Source: Pseudanabaena mucicola FACHB-723 (GTDB taxonomy: Bacteria; Cyanobacteriota; Cyanobacteriia; Pseudanabaenales; Pseudanabaenaceae). From it: DNA of 64,000 nt. Below are positions 25,962 through 34,863 of the stretch, in pieces. Numbering within the stretch: the stretch's first letter is position 1; every line of letters begins with the position of its first letter. Under the pieces are notes generated by a model. That model did no database searches. It worked only from the letters and a program-made list of their open reading frames with translations, and was not told where the DNA came from. A program made the translations under genes and the position numbers. Location: contig NZ_JACJQB010000006.1 of the NCBI RefSeq assembly GCF_014696385.1, positions 1 to 64,000 of the forward strand, written 5' to 3'.

Positions 25962-26633
25962 GTGTGCATCAAATTTGAAAACTTAAGAAGTGAGCTAGCA
26001 ATAGCCGTGACCGTGCAGCTTCCCCCCCTTCCCGAAATTCATCACCCCAAGATTCAGGCACTTTTCCAGAAGAGTGATCGCGAACTCGTGACGCTATTTC
26101 AAAGATATCCTGAAGAGGGTCAATACTTTGCCGCGATCTTCTGTCGATATGGTCAAGTGCTATATACCTTAATTGGTACGGCAACTCGATCGCCAGTACA
26201 ATCTGACTATTTATTTGTCAAAACTTGGGAATATATCTATCACGAGATGCGTGCTTTAGATCTCAGAGCTAACACACCGCATTTATCTCTGCAAAGTTGG
26301 CTGATTAATATCGCGGCGATGATGATCAATCGTGCCGAAGTGCCACCCGTTGAAGACATCCAATATTCATTAAAAGATACACCGCCCGTATTTTGGTGCT
26401 ACCTTAATCAAGCCCTAAATCAAATGGCGGGAAACCTCCGTCTGATACTATTGTTGTCTCAAACTTTTCAGTGGAGCCATACGCGCATCGCCGCCTACTT
26501 ACATGCTGAGGGGGAAAACATCTCTGCTAGTGATGTCAAACAGCTTCTAGTCAAGGCATATCAAGCCCTAGAAGATGCCCTACCCGCCGACATTCGAGAC
26601 ATTTACCTAGCTCAAACCGCCGTTACTGCCTGA
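25962..26633 (+). CDS. Putative ECF-type sigma factor
   Basis: A 223-residue protein. A helical segment around RYGQVLYTLIGTATRSPVQ to LSLQSWLINIAAMMINR resembles sigma region 2, and QALNQMAGNLRLILLLSQTF followed by HTRIAAYLHAEGENISASDVK resembles region 4 with a helix-turn-helix. Similarity to ECF sigma factors is by pattern only. The start is uncertain: GTG at 25962 is the longest, GTG at 26007 is possible. The next gene begins 10 bp later and encodes a single-pass membrane protein, an arrangement known for sigma/anti-sigma pairs such as SigG and its partner in cyanobacteria, which supports the call. Confidence 0.55.
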   Translation: MCIKFENLRSELAIAVTVQLPPLPEIHHPKIQALFQKSDRELVTLFQRYPEEGQYFAAIFCRYGQVLYTLIGTATRSPVQSDYLFVKTWEYIYHEMRALDLRANTPHLSLQSWLINIAAMMINRAEVPPVEDIQYSLKDTPPVFWCYLNQALNQMAGNLRLILLLSQTFQWSHTRIAAYLHAEGENISASDVKQLLVKAYQALEDALPADIRDIYLAQTAVTA

Positions 26634-26643
26634 GGTAAAGATC

Positions 26644-28173
26644 ATGCAAACATTGAGTCCTACCATCTCTCCAACTATCGCTAAATCAAATAATTCCAAA
26701 ATTGCTGATCCAGAAAATGATTTTCTCCCCGCAATTGCACAGTCTTCCGTCTTACAAACAGCGTTGGCTGGTTTGGATGCAAGTCTCAATGATGAGCTAG
26801 ACCGCTATCGCCATTGGCAAGAGAACGGACAAACAATTTCCTATCTCAACCCGTTCCGTCCCCGCTCGATTTCGACGCAATCAATCTGGACATCGCCGAG
26901 TGTGTCCGATGCCCTCTCGCCAATTGCCCCATTGGAAAGGCATAGCGAGCATCGCCATTCCCTACAAATGCCTGTAATGCCGCCAATGGGAACAACAAGT
27001 AGCCCATCGATCAATATATCTACGGCTGAACTACATAGCTATCGGGGCATCGAAGATTTAAAAAATGTCGAAAATCGCCCTGATGATCATGGTATTGATC
27101 TTCCCTATGTCGAAAATCTGCATAAGGGTACGCCTGAACCGATGCTGATAACTCCGCCGACGATGGCGCAAGACTCTGAACCTGATGAAGACCAAATTTT
27201 GCAAAGTTTCATCAATGACTATGCAGAAACGAATCAGGATGAGACTAGTCGGGATTTTTATCCTATAGCTATGCCTGAGCAGAAAGGCATCATCGCCAGC
27301 TTGATGAATCCTGTGGGTATTATTTCACTGCTCTTATTGCTCTTTTCGAGTGCCGCGATTGGCTACCTGTTGGTTGATCCATCGGGAGTAATGCAACTTT
27401 TTAAAAATGAACCGAAGAATGATCCTAAATCCAAAGCATCGCAAAACAATGTTGATAATAAAGATTTAGGCATAGATATTAATTTAAGAAGCACCAGAAG
27501 AACCAATGATTCTGGGTTATCATTTGTACCTTTTGCGGGGGACAGGAATGATCCTTTAAAAGCACTCACCAATCCCACGACGGCTCCGACAAATCCTCTA
27601 ACAAATTTATCGCCAAAAACTCCTGCCCAAGGCTCAAAACCATCAAATTTATTTGCGCCTAGCAGCACTGTTCCTTCCAGCCCATTGAGAACAGTGCCAT
27701 CAACGGCGTTACCACCAATATCAGTTGCGCCACTGCCTCCTGCCCTTGCGCCGGTGGAAAGTTATAGCCCTGCTGCTCCTGTACGGCAGCCTGAGCCTGT
27801 ATATAGTGCACCTAGTGCACCTGTCCGTAAACCTGCTAGCCGTCCCTCCAGTGCTGCCCGTTCAACTACGCCGCCACCAAAGAGTGAGTCAACTGCCTAT
27901 GTTGCGCCAGCCCCATCGCGTAGTACCGCAGTAAAATATGCGGCTCCCCTTTCTGCTGATCCAGCGCCAGCACCTGTAAGTAATGCGCCTGCATCTTCCT
28001 ATCGCGTAGTAGTTGAAAATAGCTACGCCTCTAGCGCTCAGCAGATTGACCGCGATGCCTATGTGCGTCCTACGGATGGTCAAGTACAGGTTGGCTCGTA
28101 CCGTGATCCAAATGTGGCGCAACAGCGTGTTGAAGAATTACGCCGTCAGGGAATTCCTGCCAGACTCGAATAA
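26644..28173 (+). CDS. Single-pass membrane protein with SPOR-like C-terminus, possible anti-sigma factor
   Basis: A 509-residue protein. The N-terminal 215 residues are cytoplasmic and include LAGLDASLNDELDRYRHWQEN, a helix that recurs in cyanobacterial membrane proteins. One membrane segment lies near residues 222-242 (IISLLLLLFSSAAIGYLLV). The outside part is long, rich in Pro, Ser and Ala, and ends in a SPOR-like unit (GQVQVGSYRDPNVAQQRVEE), which in other proteins binds denuded glycan strands of peptidoglycan. Following a sigma-like gene by 10 bp, it could be an anti-sigma that senses the envelope. That role is inference. Confidence 0.7.
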   Translation: MQTLSPTISPTIAKSNNSKIADPENDFLPAIAQSSVLQTALAGLDASLNDELDRYRHWQENGQTISYLNPFRPRSISTQSIWTSPSVSDALSPIAPLERHSEHRHSLQMPVMPPMGTTSSPSINISTAELHSYRGIEDLKNVENRPDDHGIDLPYVENLHKGTPEPMLITPPTMAQDSEPDEDQILQSFINDYAETNQDETSRDFYPIAMPEQKGIIASLMNPVGIISLLLLLFSSAAIGYLLVDPSGVMQLFKNEPKNDPKSKASQNNVDNKDLGIDINLRSTRRTNDSGLSFVPFAGDRNDPLKALTNPTTAPTNPLTNLSPKTPAQGSKPSNLFAPSSTVPSSPLRTVPSTALPPISVAPLPPALAPVESYSPAAPVRQPEPVYSAPSAPVRKPASRPSSAARSTTPPPKSESTAYVAPAPSRSTAVKYAAPLSADPAPAPVSNAPASSYRVVVENSYASSAQQIDRDAYVRPTDGQVQVGSYRDPNVAQQRVEELRRQGIPARLE

Positions 28174-28186
28174 AAACCAAAGAAAT

Positions 28187-28537
28187 ATGCAACTTTTTTA
28201 TGATGCAATTGCTTGTGGACTTTTGGCAGCTTTAACATGGATGGGATTGGTGTGGATGTCGCCCAATCGTCCGATTCAGTCTGGGCAAGCTTGGGTGCAG
28301 GGTGTTAGCACGGTGGCAACTACCAATATTGTCACTTGGGTTTTGTTGGTGACTTTAAATTTGCGATCGCTACCTATATGGGCAATCGTATTTCTACTGA
28401 TCAATATTGCGATCGCAGGTTTTCTCTTTCCCCTGTATAAAGGCATCCAGATTCCGAAGCTCTGGGCTTTATTAATTCATCCCTTGGTGATTGCCATAAT
28501 AACTGTGTTATTAAGTGGCGCAGTCGGTGCTATTTAA
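28187..28537 (+). CDS. Small hypothetical membrane protein
   Basis: A 116-residue protein with four predicted membrane segments (MQLFYDAIACGLLAALTWMG at the N-terminus, then around 45-62, 66-82 and 92-114). Not assigned to a family. A longer open frame starts inside the preceding gene, but the ATG at 28187, 13 bp after that gene's stop, fits better. Likely the third gene of the sigma-like operon and followed by a strong terminator. Confidence 0.65.
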   Translation: MQLFYDAIACGLLAALTWMGLVWMSPNRPIQSGQAWVQGVSTVATTNIVTWVLLVTLNLRSLPIWAIVFLLINIAIAGFLFPLYKGIQIPKLWALLIHPLVIAIITVLLSGAVGAI

Positions 28538-28542
28538 TGATC

Positions 28543-28581
28543 AATAAAAAAGAGGGGTGCAATGCATCCCTCTTTTTTATT
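28543..28581. terminator. Bidirectional intrinsic terminator
   Basis: AATAAAAAAGAGGGTGCA-type hairpin: AATAAAAAAGAGGG pairs with CCCTCTTTTTTATT around a TGCAATGCAT loop. T-rich on both strands, between convergent genes. Confidence 0.85.
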
Positions 28582-28592
28582 GCTGAGAATAA

Positions 28593-28820
28593 TTATTTTA
28601 GTGAAAAGTTGAGAAAGATGAGCATGATGCCAAAAGCGAGCATTCCCACGGCAAACACTGACAAAGCATTGGTAAGTTGTTCTGAGAATTGCATGACTTC
28701 AGCAGCAATTACTTCTGGAGTTTTGTAGCGATCTGCCCACCAGAAATAGCTTAGGGTAAACGCCACACCGAGAAATAGCGTGATGAATAGAGTGAAACTG
28801 ATTAAAGGTGTGTACACCAT
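28593..28820 (-). CDS. Small hypothetical protein with two membrane segments
   Basis: A 75-residue protein: hydrophobic segments at about 6-28 (ISFTLFITLFLGVAFTLSYF) and 50-72 (LSVFAVGMLAFGIMLIFLNF) flank a charged loop WWADRYKTPEVIAAEVMQFS. Not recognised as a known photosystem subunit. The clean start, the terminator placed right after it and its own leader of about 200 bases support a real gene. Confidence 0.65.
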   Translation of the reverse strand: MVYTPLISFTLFITLFLGVAFTLSYFWWADRYKTPEVIAAEVMQFSEQLTNALSVFAVGMLAFGIMLIFLNFSLK

Positions 28821-29028
28821 ATCTTTTCTACTTCCTATAAATAGGGTGAAAATGTAAAACCAGCTCCCAGAGTCGTAGAACTGTTTTACGCTTAGATTAG
28901 TCTAGGTAAAAGATAGATAGTGATGGTAGCGATCGCTACTAGTGGTAATTTTATCTACAGTCGATCCAGACTTTGTTCATTATCACCGCTCTGTTTGAGT
29001 TTTGGTTTGAGCAATGTTTGACGATTTG

Positions 29029-29994
29029 TTACAGAATGTGAAAGGCGATCGCAATCCATTCATCAATTTGAGCGCGATCGCTAACGGAAAAGCCCGCCGC
29101 GACCATGGCATCGGTAACATTTTCGGCACGATCGCTGGTATAGCCTGCGGTGATTAATGTACCTGAAGAAGCTCCTGAGTTTGGAGAAATGCGTAACGCT
29201 CTGTAAAATTCATCGGCAAGGGAAATATGCACTCGCGCAAAAATATTTGCCACGATCAAGTCAAATTTTTGATCGGCATCAATCGCAGGGACTGCACCAA
29301 CACCGTCACCACCCATCCAATGCCCCAATTGACTCGCACTGCCAAGGCTGCCACACATCGTCGTTACTTTGTCGATGACTTGGTTAAGCTCTACTGCTTC
29401 GGCGGTGGCTGTCACGGCGATCGGATCATTGTCAATCGCTAAGACTGTCGCCCCCATCTTTGCCATCGCCACACTGAGAACCCCTGAACCTGAACCAAGA
29501 TCTAGCGCATAGAGATCGGGCTTAACGTGACGCTCTAGTAATTGCAAACTGAGAATTGTCGCAGGATGTAAACCACTACCAAAGGCGAGACTATTTTGTA
29601 AGCGCAGAATAATTTCTGGGTCATTTTTTTGATCATCATTAGTCCCATAGTGAGCATCATTAGCCAAAATCACAAAGCGACCAATCCGACGGATCATCGC
29701 ATTATCAGCATTAAGACCTGATGCCATTGGCTTCTGATCAATCACAAAGGTTTGTAACTCGCTGGTCATGCCTGTGCGGTGCAGAGGCTTGAGAATATTT
29801 GCGATCGCATCAATGCGCTGATGAATTTGGCTATCTTTGGGCAGGTACATTTGAATCGTAAATGTCCATTTGCCATGGCGATCCTCATGGTTGCCAATCC
29901 GCATATCTTCGACTGCGATCGCATTTGCCAATAACGTACAAACCCAGTCCACCGCTTCATTGGTGGTGTCAAGACTCAATTCTATCCATGCCAT
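29029..29994 (-). CDS. prmA: Ribosomal protein L11 methyltransferase
   Basis: A 321-residue SAM-dependent enzyme that trimethylates ribosomal protein L11. The catalytic domain has the SAM motif LDLGSGSGVLSVAMAKMGA, with FGSGLHPATILSLQLLE just before it (family form FGTGxHxTT) and NIFARVHISLADEFYR (family form NILA). The N-terminal domain starts MAWIELSLDTTNEAVDWV. The ATG at 29994 is chosen because it gives this standard start and lies 10 bp after the agmatine deiminase stop; the longer frame overlaps that gene. Note the SGLHPA variation in place of GTGxHxT. Confidence 0.9.
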   Translation of the reverse strand: MAWIELSLDTTNEAVDWVCTLLANAIAVEDMRIGNHEDRHGKWTFTIQMYLPKDSQIHQRIDAIANILKPLHRTGMTSELQTFVIDQKPMASGLNADNAMIRRIGRFVILANDAHYGTNDDQKNDPEIILRLQNSLAFGSGLHPATILSLQLLERHVKPDLYALDLGSGSGVLSVAMAKMGATVLAIDNDPIAVTATAEAVELNQVIDKVTTMCGSLGSASQLGHWMGGDGVGAVPAIDADQKFDLIVANIFARVHISLADEFYRALRISPNSGASSGTLITAGYTSDRAENVTDAMVAAGFSVSDRAQIDEWIAIAFHIL

Positions 29995-30004
29995 AAATTG
30001 CGCC

Positions 30005-31018
30005 CTACTGCGGTTGATGACAGGTGATGCAGTGAAATGCTCCACCACCAAGGAGAATATGCTTTGCCGAAAGCCCAATCGCTTTGCGGTTCGGGAAATG
30101 CTTGGCAATTGCGGCTACAGCAAGCTCATCATTGGCTGAGCCATAGATGGGAATAATCACACTGTCATTAGAGATATAAAAATTGAGATAACTCGCGGGC
30201 ATAATTTCCCCTGCATCGTCAATCACCAGACTGGGAGAAGGGATTTTCACCACATCTAATTTACGCCCCTTAGCATCGGTCATGGATTCCAATTGAGCCG
30301 CGATATCAAGGAGAACTTGATAGTTAGGATCATCATTAGAAGTCGGTTGCATACACATAACTATGTGCGGTGCAATAAAACGAGCAATTGTATCAATATG
30401 TCCATCGGTGTGGTCATTGAGAAGCCCTTCTTCAATCCAAAGCACTTTCTCCACGCCCAAGGCATTTTTTAACCCCTGCTCAATCACCTCTTGATCCATG
30501 TCAGGATTACGGTTGGGATTTAGTAAACATTGCTTAGTGGTTAGACAAGTACCTTCGCCATCAACTTCGATCGCGCCACCTTCAAGTACCCAATCAAATT
30601 CAAACTGAGGAATATCAAGAGTTTGCAAAATCCGATCGGCAACGCGATCATCATGCTCAAGCATATATTTACCGCCCCATCCATTCCATTGAAAATGCAA
30701 AGCTCCTAATTTCCCATCCTTGTTTTTGATGTAAATTGGAGTCATATCACGCATCCAAATATCGCCAAAGGGAATCTGATGGAAGCGTACAGGTAAATTA
30801 CCTAGCATTTGCTTTGCGAGTGCGGCGGTTTCTTCGAGTACCAAGATTTCGAGCTGCTCTGATTTTGCGATCGCAGTGGCAAGGGCGACAAACTCAGTCT
30901 GGACGATATCGAGATATTCTAACCACAGGTCACGATGGCTGGGAAAGGCTAGCCAACAAGCGGTGTGGGGTTGCCATTCAGCTGGCTGAGCATAGCCCAA
31001 GTTTTTTGGGGTTTCCAT
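30005..31018 (-). CDS. aguA: Agmatine deiminase
   Basis: A 337-residue enzyme of the peptidylarginine-deiminase fold that converts agmatine to N-carbamoylputrescine plus ammonia, a route from arginine to putrescine. The catalytic Cys is in GGGAFHCITCHQPQ at the C-terminus; other landmarks are PFGDIWMRDMTPIY (Asp), LEGGAIEVDGEGTC (Glu-Gly-Gly) and LNDHTDGHIDTIARF (His and Asp). Length is typical. The partner amidase (aguB) is not in the window. prmA follows 10 bp later on the same strand and is probably cotranscribed, without an obvious metabolic link. Confidence 0.93.
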   Translation of the reverse strand: METPKNLGYAQPAEWQPHTACWLAFPSHRDLWLEYLDIVQTEFVALATAIAKSEQLEILVLEETAALAKQMLGNLPVRFHQIPFGDIWMRDMTPIYIKNKDGKLGALHFQWNGWGGKYMLEHDDRVADRILQTLDIPQFEFDWVLEGGAIEVDGEGTCLTTKQCLLNPNRNPDMDQEVIEQGLKNALGVEKVLWIEEGLLNDHTDGHIDTIARFIAPHIVMCMQPTSNDDPNYQVLLDIAAQLESMTDAKGRKLDVVKIPSPSLVIDDAGEIMPASYLNFYISNDSVIIPIYGSANDELAVAAIAKHFPNRKAIGLSAKHILLGGGAFHCITCHQPQ

Positions 31019-31132
31019 GACTGTGGTGTGATTAATTGTCCATCGGAAATCCTACCGTTATTTGGTGCGATCGCGCTACCTATGGACTTACATGAAACCA
31101 GATCAGTGTAGTTTTTTTGCTTTATCCTATAG

Positions 31133-31238
31133 TTAAGTAGCTAGTCATAAGTAAACTAAAAACCCAGAACGCTGTTCCGCTCGTTTCGCAGGCGGAACAG
31201 CGTTGGGGTTTGGAGTTTAATTACACCTACCTACTTAG
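31133..31238. mobile_element. MITE-like element with IS-type ends
   Basis: Left end TTAAGTAGCTAGTCATAAGT and right end AATTACACCTACCTACTTAG are imperfect inverted repeats with the same ends as the element at 25813 and the IS end at the left edge. The internal hairpin (31161-31211) uses different arms: AACCCAGAACGCTGTTCCGC and near complement. No coding capacity. It lies before the Hsp70-like gene. Confidence 0.65.
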
Positions 31239-31253
31239 CAACTTGGGTTATCT

Positions 31254-32861
31254 ATGGAATATGCGATCGATTTTGGGACAAGTAATACTGTAGTGGCAAG
31301 GATTAACGCCACTGGGACGATTGAAACTTGCCAATTAGCGAACTATAGCAGTCTGATGGCTGATAATCCGCCGTTAATTCCCAGCTTGGTTTATGTGCAA
31401 GATGCCGTCAATGACAAGATTTTTATCGGTCAAACCGTTTGCGATCGTGGTTTAGATCGGCAAAGCGGCAAAGGAGAACAGCGCTTTTTTAAGGACTTTA
31501 AAAGAGCAATTGGTTCTAATAAATCTATGTTTGTTCCCGAAGTTGATGGGCGCGAAGTGGAATTTGAACTGGTGGGGGAATGGTTTCTCAAAGGCATTAT
31601 CGAACAACTGCCCGATGTGGACGCATTGATCTTTACAGTGCCTGTGGATAGTTTTGAGTCCTATCGTAACTGGTTAGGTGATGTCTGCGAAAAGTTGACC
31701 GTTGAGAGAATTCGCATCCTCGATGAGCCGACAGCCGCAGCACTGGGCTATGGCATTAGTGGCGGCAGTGAAACGCTATTGGTCGTAGATTTTGGTGGTG
31801 GCACATTAGATTTATCCTTGGTGAAGCTGGCTTTTGCTGAGGCACAAACTGAACCTGAACAACCCAAGTCCCCATTGGGATTTCTCTTAAAATGGGGCGA
31901 TCGCACGATCAAATCAAACAATATTAATAATTCAATTAATTCAAGTTCGCAAACGGCGAAAGTGTTTGCCAAAACAGGACAAAATCTCGGCGGCATTGAT
32001 ATTGACAATTGGATTGTGGATTATTTCCATGCCACATTAGGACTTCCCAAAAACTCGCTGGTGAGTCGCTTAGCGGAAAGGCTGAAAATCGCCCTGTCCC
32101 ATCACGAATCTGCGACAGAAGTTTACTTTAATGATCAAGCCTTTACCTCCTACGAATTGACCTTAACGCGATCGCAATTAGAGCAAATTCTGGAGCAGCA
32201 AAAATTTTTTGCTAGCCTTGATCAAGCCCTTGATCGGGTGCGTCAGCAGGCAATCCGCCAAAATCTAGATTTAGCCAAAGTGGATGCGGTGCTTTTAGTC
32301 GGTGGAACTTCCCAAATTCCTGCGGTAAAAGCATGGGCTTTACGACATTTTACGGAGGCTCAAGTCAAATCCCATAAACCCTTTGAAGCAATTGCCCATG
32401 GGGCAATCTCACAGGGTTGGGAATTAAAGGATTTTCTTTATCACAGCTATGGCATTCGCTATTGGGATAAGCGCTATAAAAAACATAACTGGCACACCAT
32501 TGTTAAGGCTGGCGAAACCTATCCATTGCCCAAGCCTGTAGAATTGACCCTTGGGGCATCCATCGCCGATCAGCCGAGCATTGAGCTAGTCATCGGTGAG
32601 TTAGGGGAAACTAATGTAGAAGTTTATTTTGAAGATGAGCGGCTAATTACTCGTGTTTTGGAAAATAAACAGGTGGCGGTGCAGATCCTCAATGAAAAGA
32701 GTACCGCGATCGCCCAGCTTGCTCCTCTTGGTCAAACGGGTTGCGATCGCATTAAAGTTTGCTTCCAAGTCGATGAAAAACGCACGCTGAGAATTACGGT
32801 ACAAGACCTGTTAACTCAAAAAGATCTCTTGAAAAATGCGGCTGTGGCACAACTGATATAA
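31254..32861 (+). CDS. Hsp70 family protein (DnaK-like)
   Basis: A 535-residue protein of the Hsp70/actin ATPase fold. The phosphate-1 motif is at the N-terminus (YAIDFGTSNTVVARI), phosphate-2 in VVDFGGGTLDLSL (about 180), the hinge residues RILDEPTAAALGYGI (about 155) and the adenosine motif AVLLVGGTSQIPAVK (about 345). About 30 residues between them carry a variable Asn/Ser-rich insertion (SNNINNSINSSSQ). Residues 400-535 form a beta-rich region shorter than the DnaK substrate domain and lack the helical lid. Probably a specialised chaperone rather than DnaK. No J-protein or GrpE gene adjoins. Confidence 0.88.
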   Translation: MEYAIDFGTSNTVVARINATGTIETCQLANYSSLMADNPPLIPSLVYVQDAVNDKIFIGQTVCDRGLDRQSGKGEQRFFKDFKRAIGSNKSMFVPEVDGREVEFELVGEWFLKGIIEQLPDVDALIFTVPVDSFESYRNWLGDVCEKLTVERIRILDEPTAAALGYGISGGSETLLVVDFGGGTLDLSLVKLAFAEAQTEPEQPKSPLGFLLKWGDRTIKSNNINNSINSSSQTAKVFAKTGQNLGGIDIDNWIVDYFHATLGLPKNSLVSRLAERLKIALSHHESATEVYFNDQAFTSYELTLTRSQLEQILEQQKFFASLDQALDRVRQQAIRQNLDLAKVDAVLLVGGTSQIPAVKAWALRHFTEAQVKSHKPFEAIAHGAISQGWELKDFLYHSYGIRYWDKRYKKHNWHTIVKAGETYPLPKPVELTLGASIADQPSIELVIGELGETNVEVYFEDERLITRVLENKQVAVQILNEKSTAIAQLAPLGQTGCDRIKVCFQVDEKRTLRITVQDLLTQKDLLKNAAVAQLI

Positions 32862-32941
32862 TCAACGGGCGCATATGCCTGTGTTTTACCCTTAACTTGC
32901 CTTAATCCTGCACTAATCTCGGTCTTGAGCCTCAACCTGTT

Positions 32942-34195
32942 ATGCCTATCTCGAAAACAAAACAATCATCAAAAAAAGGATTTGCTCAGTCTACAGCCCC
33001 AATGCTGGTCAGTGCTTGTCTGATTGTTAAAAATGAAGAGCAGCGTCTCGCGACCTGTTTGGAAAGTTTAAAATCATTTGTCGATGAAATTATTGTGGTT
33101 GATACAGGCTCAACCGATCGCACCGTGGCGATCGCCAAAAAATATCGGGCGAAATTATTTCATTTTGAATGGTGTGATGATTTCTCACAGGCGCGAAATT
33201 TTGCGATCGCAAAAGCTAAGGGCAAATGGATATTTGTGATTGATGCCGATGAGGTTTTAGAACCAAGTGCCATCGCCATGGTGCACCAAGCGATTGCATC
33301 GGAGCAATGTATTGCCGTGAATCTGTTGCGTACCGAAATCGCTGCCAATCAATCACCTTACTCTCTAGTTACAAGACTATTTCGCAATCATCCTGATATT
33401 CAATTTGCAGGTGTTTATCACGAATCGATTGATCAATCCGTAACTGCTCTGCAACAGCGAGAACCGCATTGGCAAGTTCTGAATATCGAAGTACCTGTAT
33501 TGCGCCACTATGGTTATACAAATTCGGAAATTGATCGTAAGCGCAAATACGAATTCGCAAAACGCTTAATGCAAAAGCACTTGCAGCAATTTCCTGAAGA
33601 TGCCTATATGCTCAATAAATTAGGTGCTTTGTACATTAGTGAAGATGCTGAAGAACGGGTGAAGGGAATTGAACTATTGCAGCAAGGTTTAACAATAACG
33701 GAAAATGATCATTCGCAAAATCTAACCCGCTATGAGTTGTATTTCCATTTAGGTGTTGCCTATGCCTATGGTCAGGATTTCAATCTTGCCAAGATTGCTT
33801 ATTTACAAGCGATCGCGCTGCCTATTCCCGACATTGCCAAACTCGGAGCCTATTTAAATTTAGGTAATCTCTATCAAGACCAAACTTCACCAGAGGCAAT
33901 CACCTATTTTGAGAAGGTGACCCAAATTGCGCCTAATTTTGCCCAAGGGTATTTCAACTATGGAATTGCCCTCAAGACCGCAGGACGTTTTACCGATGCG
34001 ATCGCAATTTATCAAAGAGCAATTGCCTGTGATCCAAACTATGCCGAAGCTCATCAAAATTTAGGTGTGGTTTTAATGAAAGTTGGCTATTTCCCTGAAG
34101 CAATTGCGGTGTTTAACAAAGCGATTCAACTGCACGAACAGCAACAAAACTACGAAGCAGCGGCAATGTTGCGAACCGCTTTGCAGGAGTTTTAA
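32942..34195 (+). CDS. Glycosyltransferase family 2 protein with C-terminal TPR repeats
   Basis: A 417-residue protein. Residues about 20-230 form a GT-A glycosyltransferase: SACLIVKNEEQRLATCLESL at the start, VDTGSTDRTVAIA and the metal-binding FVIDADEVLEP (DxD form). Residues about 230-417 carry tetratricopeptide repeats (YFNYGIALKTAGRFTDAIAI, AEAHQNLGVVLMKVGYFPEA), which usually mediate protein binding. Such GT2-TPR proteins are common in cyanobacteria and are thought to glycosylate lipids, polysaccharides or proteins; the acceptor is unknown. Convergent with DUF2459 gene, 2 bp between the stops. Confidence 0.9.
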   Translation: MPISKTKQSSKKGFAQSTAPMLVSACLIVKNEEQRLATCLESLKSFVDEIIVVDTGSTDRTVAIAKKYRAKLFHFEWCDDFSQARNFAIAKAKGKWIFVIDADEVLEPSAIAMVHQAIASEQCIAVNLLRTEIAANQSPYSLVTRLFRNHPDIQFAGVYHESIDQSVTALQQREPHWQVLNIEVPVLRHYGYTNSEIDRKRKYEFAKRLMQKHLQQFPEDAYMLNKLGALYISEDAEERVKGIELLQQGLTITENDHSQNLTRYELYFHLGVAYAYGQDFNLAKIAYLQAIALPIPDIAKLGAYLNLGNLYQDQTSPEAITYFEKVTQIAPNFAQGYFNYGIALKTAGRFTDAIAIYQRAIACDPNYAEAHQNLGVVLMKVGYFPEAIAVFNKAIQLHEQQQNYEAAAMLRTALQEF

Positions 34196-34197
34196 CG

Positions 34198-34851
34198 TTA
34201 CTTAATAAGCTGCTTGCCAAGATCCTTTGCCATAAGGGCGCGATTGGGACAAACCGCAACTCCTGCTTGACGAAGGGCTTCAGCCGCCCATGTATTGCAA
34301 TTAAACAATCCAAAATATCGCGGTACAGCCGCATAAAAGTTGCTGATGACATACTGTCCTTGACCGATTGCCGCTAAGCGATCACCGTTCCCATCAACAG
34401 CAAAGGTATTCTTGACATAGTTAAATAGGTTCTGGAATCCCACCTCCGATAGTGTCATTGGTAAAACGGGTACTTGGAAAAATTGGGCGGGTGATACCGC
34501 CAAACTTGCCACATGGATAACACTATCGGAAGGGATAAATACTGCCCGCAGCATTGAAAGAATTGACTGATCATTAGCGTAATAAAACTGGCGATCGCCC
34601 CAACCTACTTCCACATAGGGAGCATCTTTCCATGCCTCAGCACCAAATTTTTCGCCTTGTTGCTGCTGCCAAGCTAAACCCGAATGCCAGTCATGTTGCA
34701 CAAAGTAGACGACGCGATTTTTGCTATTGGATTTAGATGACGGATCTAGCACCAAGATTTGATTAGGACAATAGAGAAAGTAGCTAGCGATCGCCATCGC
34801 TAAACCTAAAAATATTCCGAATATTATGATTAGCCAATGCTTGCGAGTCAC
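34198..34851 (-). CDS. DUF2459 family protein
   Basis: A 217-residue protein with one N-terminal membrane segment (about 5-27) and a periplasmic domain. The pattern FVQHDWHSGLAW, VEVGWGDRQFYY and FNCNTWAAEALRQAG is that of DUF2459 (TIGR02117), which has a papain-like arrangement of Cys, His and possible Asp; enzymatic function is not established. It starts 12 bp after the chlD stop, on the same strand, so it may be cotranscribed with chlD. Confidence 0.82.
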   Translation of the reverse strand: MTRKHWLIIIFGIFLGLAMAIASYFLYCPNQILVLDPSSKSNSKNRVVYFVQHDWHSGLAWQQQQGEKFGAEAWKDAPYVEVGWGDRQFYYANDQSILSMLRAVFIPSDSVIHVASLAVSPAQFFQVPVLPMTLSEVGFQNLFNYVKNTFAVDGNGDRLAAIGQGQYVISNFYAAVPRYFGLFNCNTWAAEALRQAGVAVCPNRALMAKDLGKQLIK

Positions 34852-34863
34852 GGATCTAGACCA

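Noticed and set aside
29995-30108. 38-residue extension of prmA
   Set aside because: Lies inside the agmatine deiminase gene; the ATG at 29994 gives the normal start.
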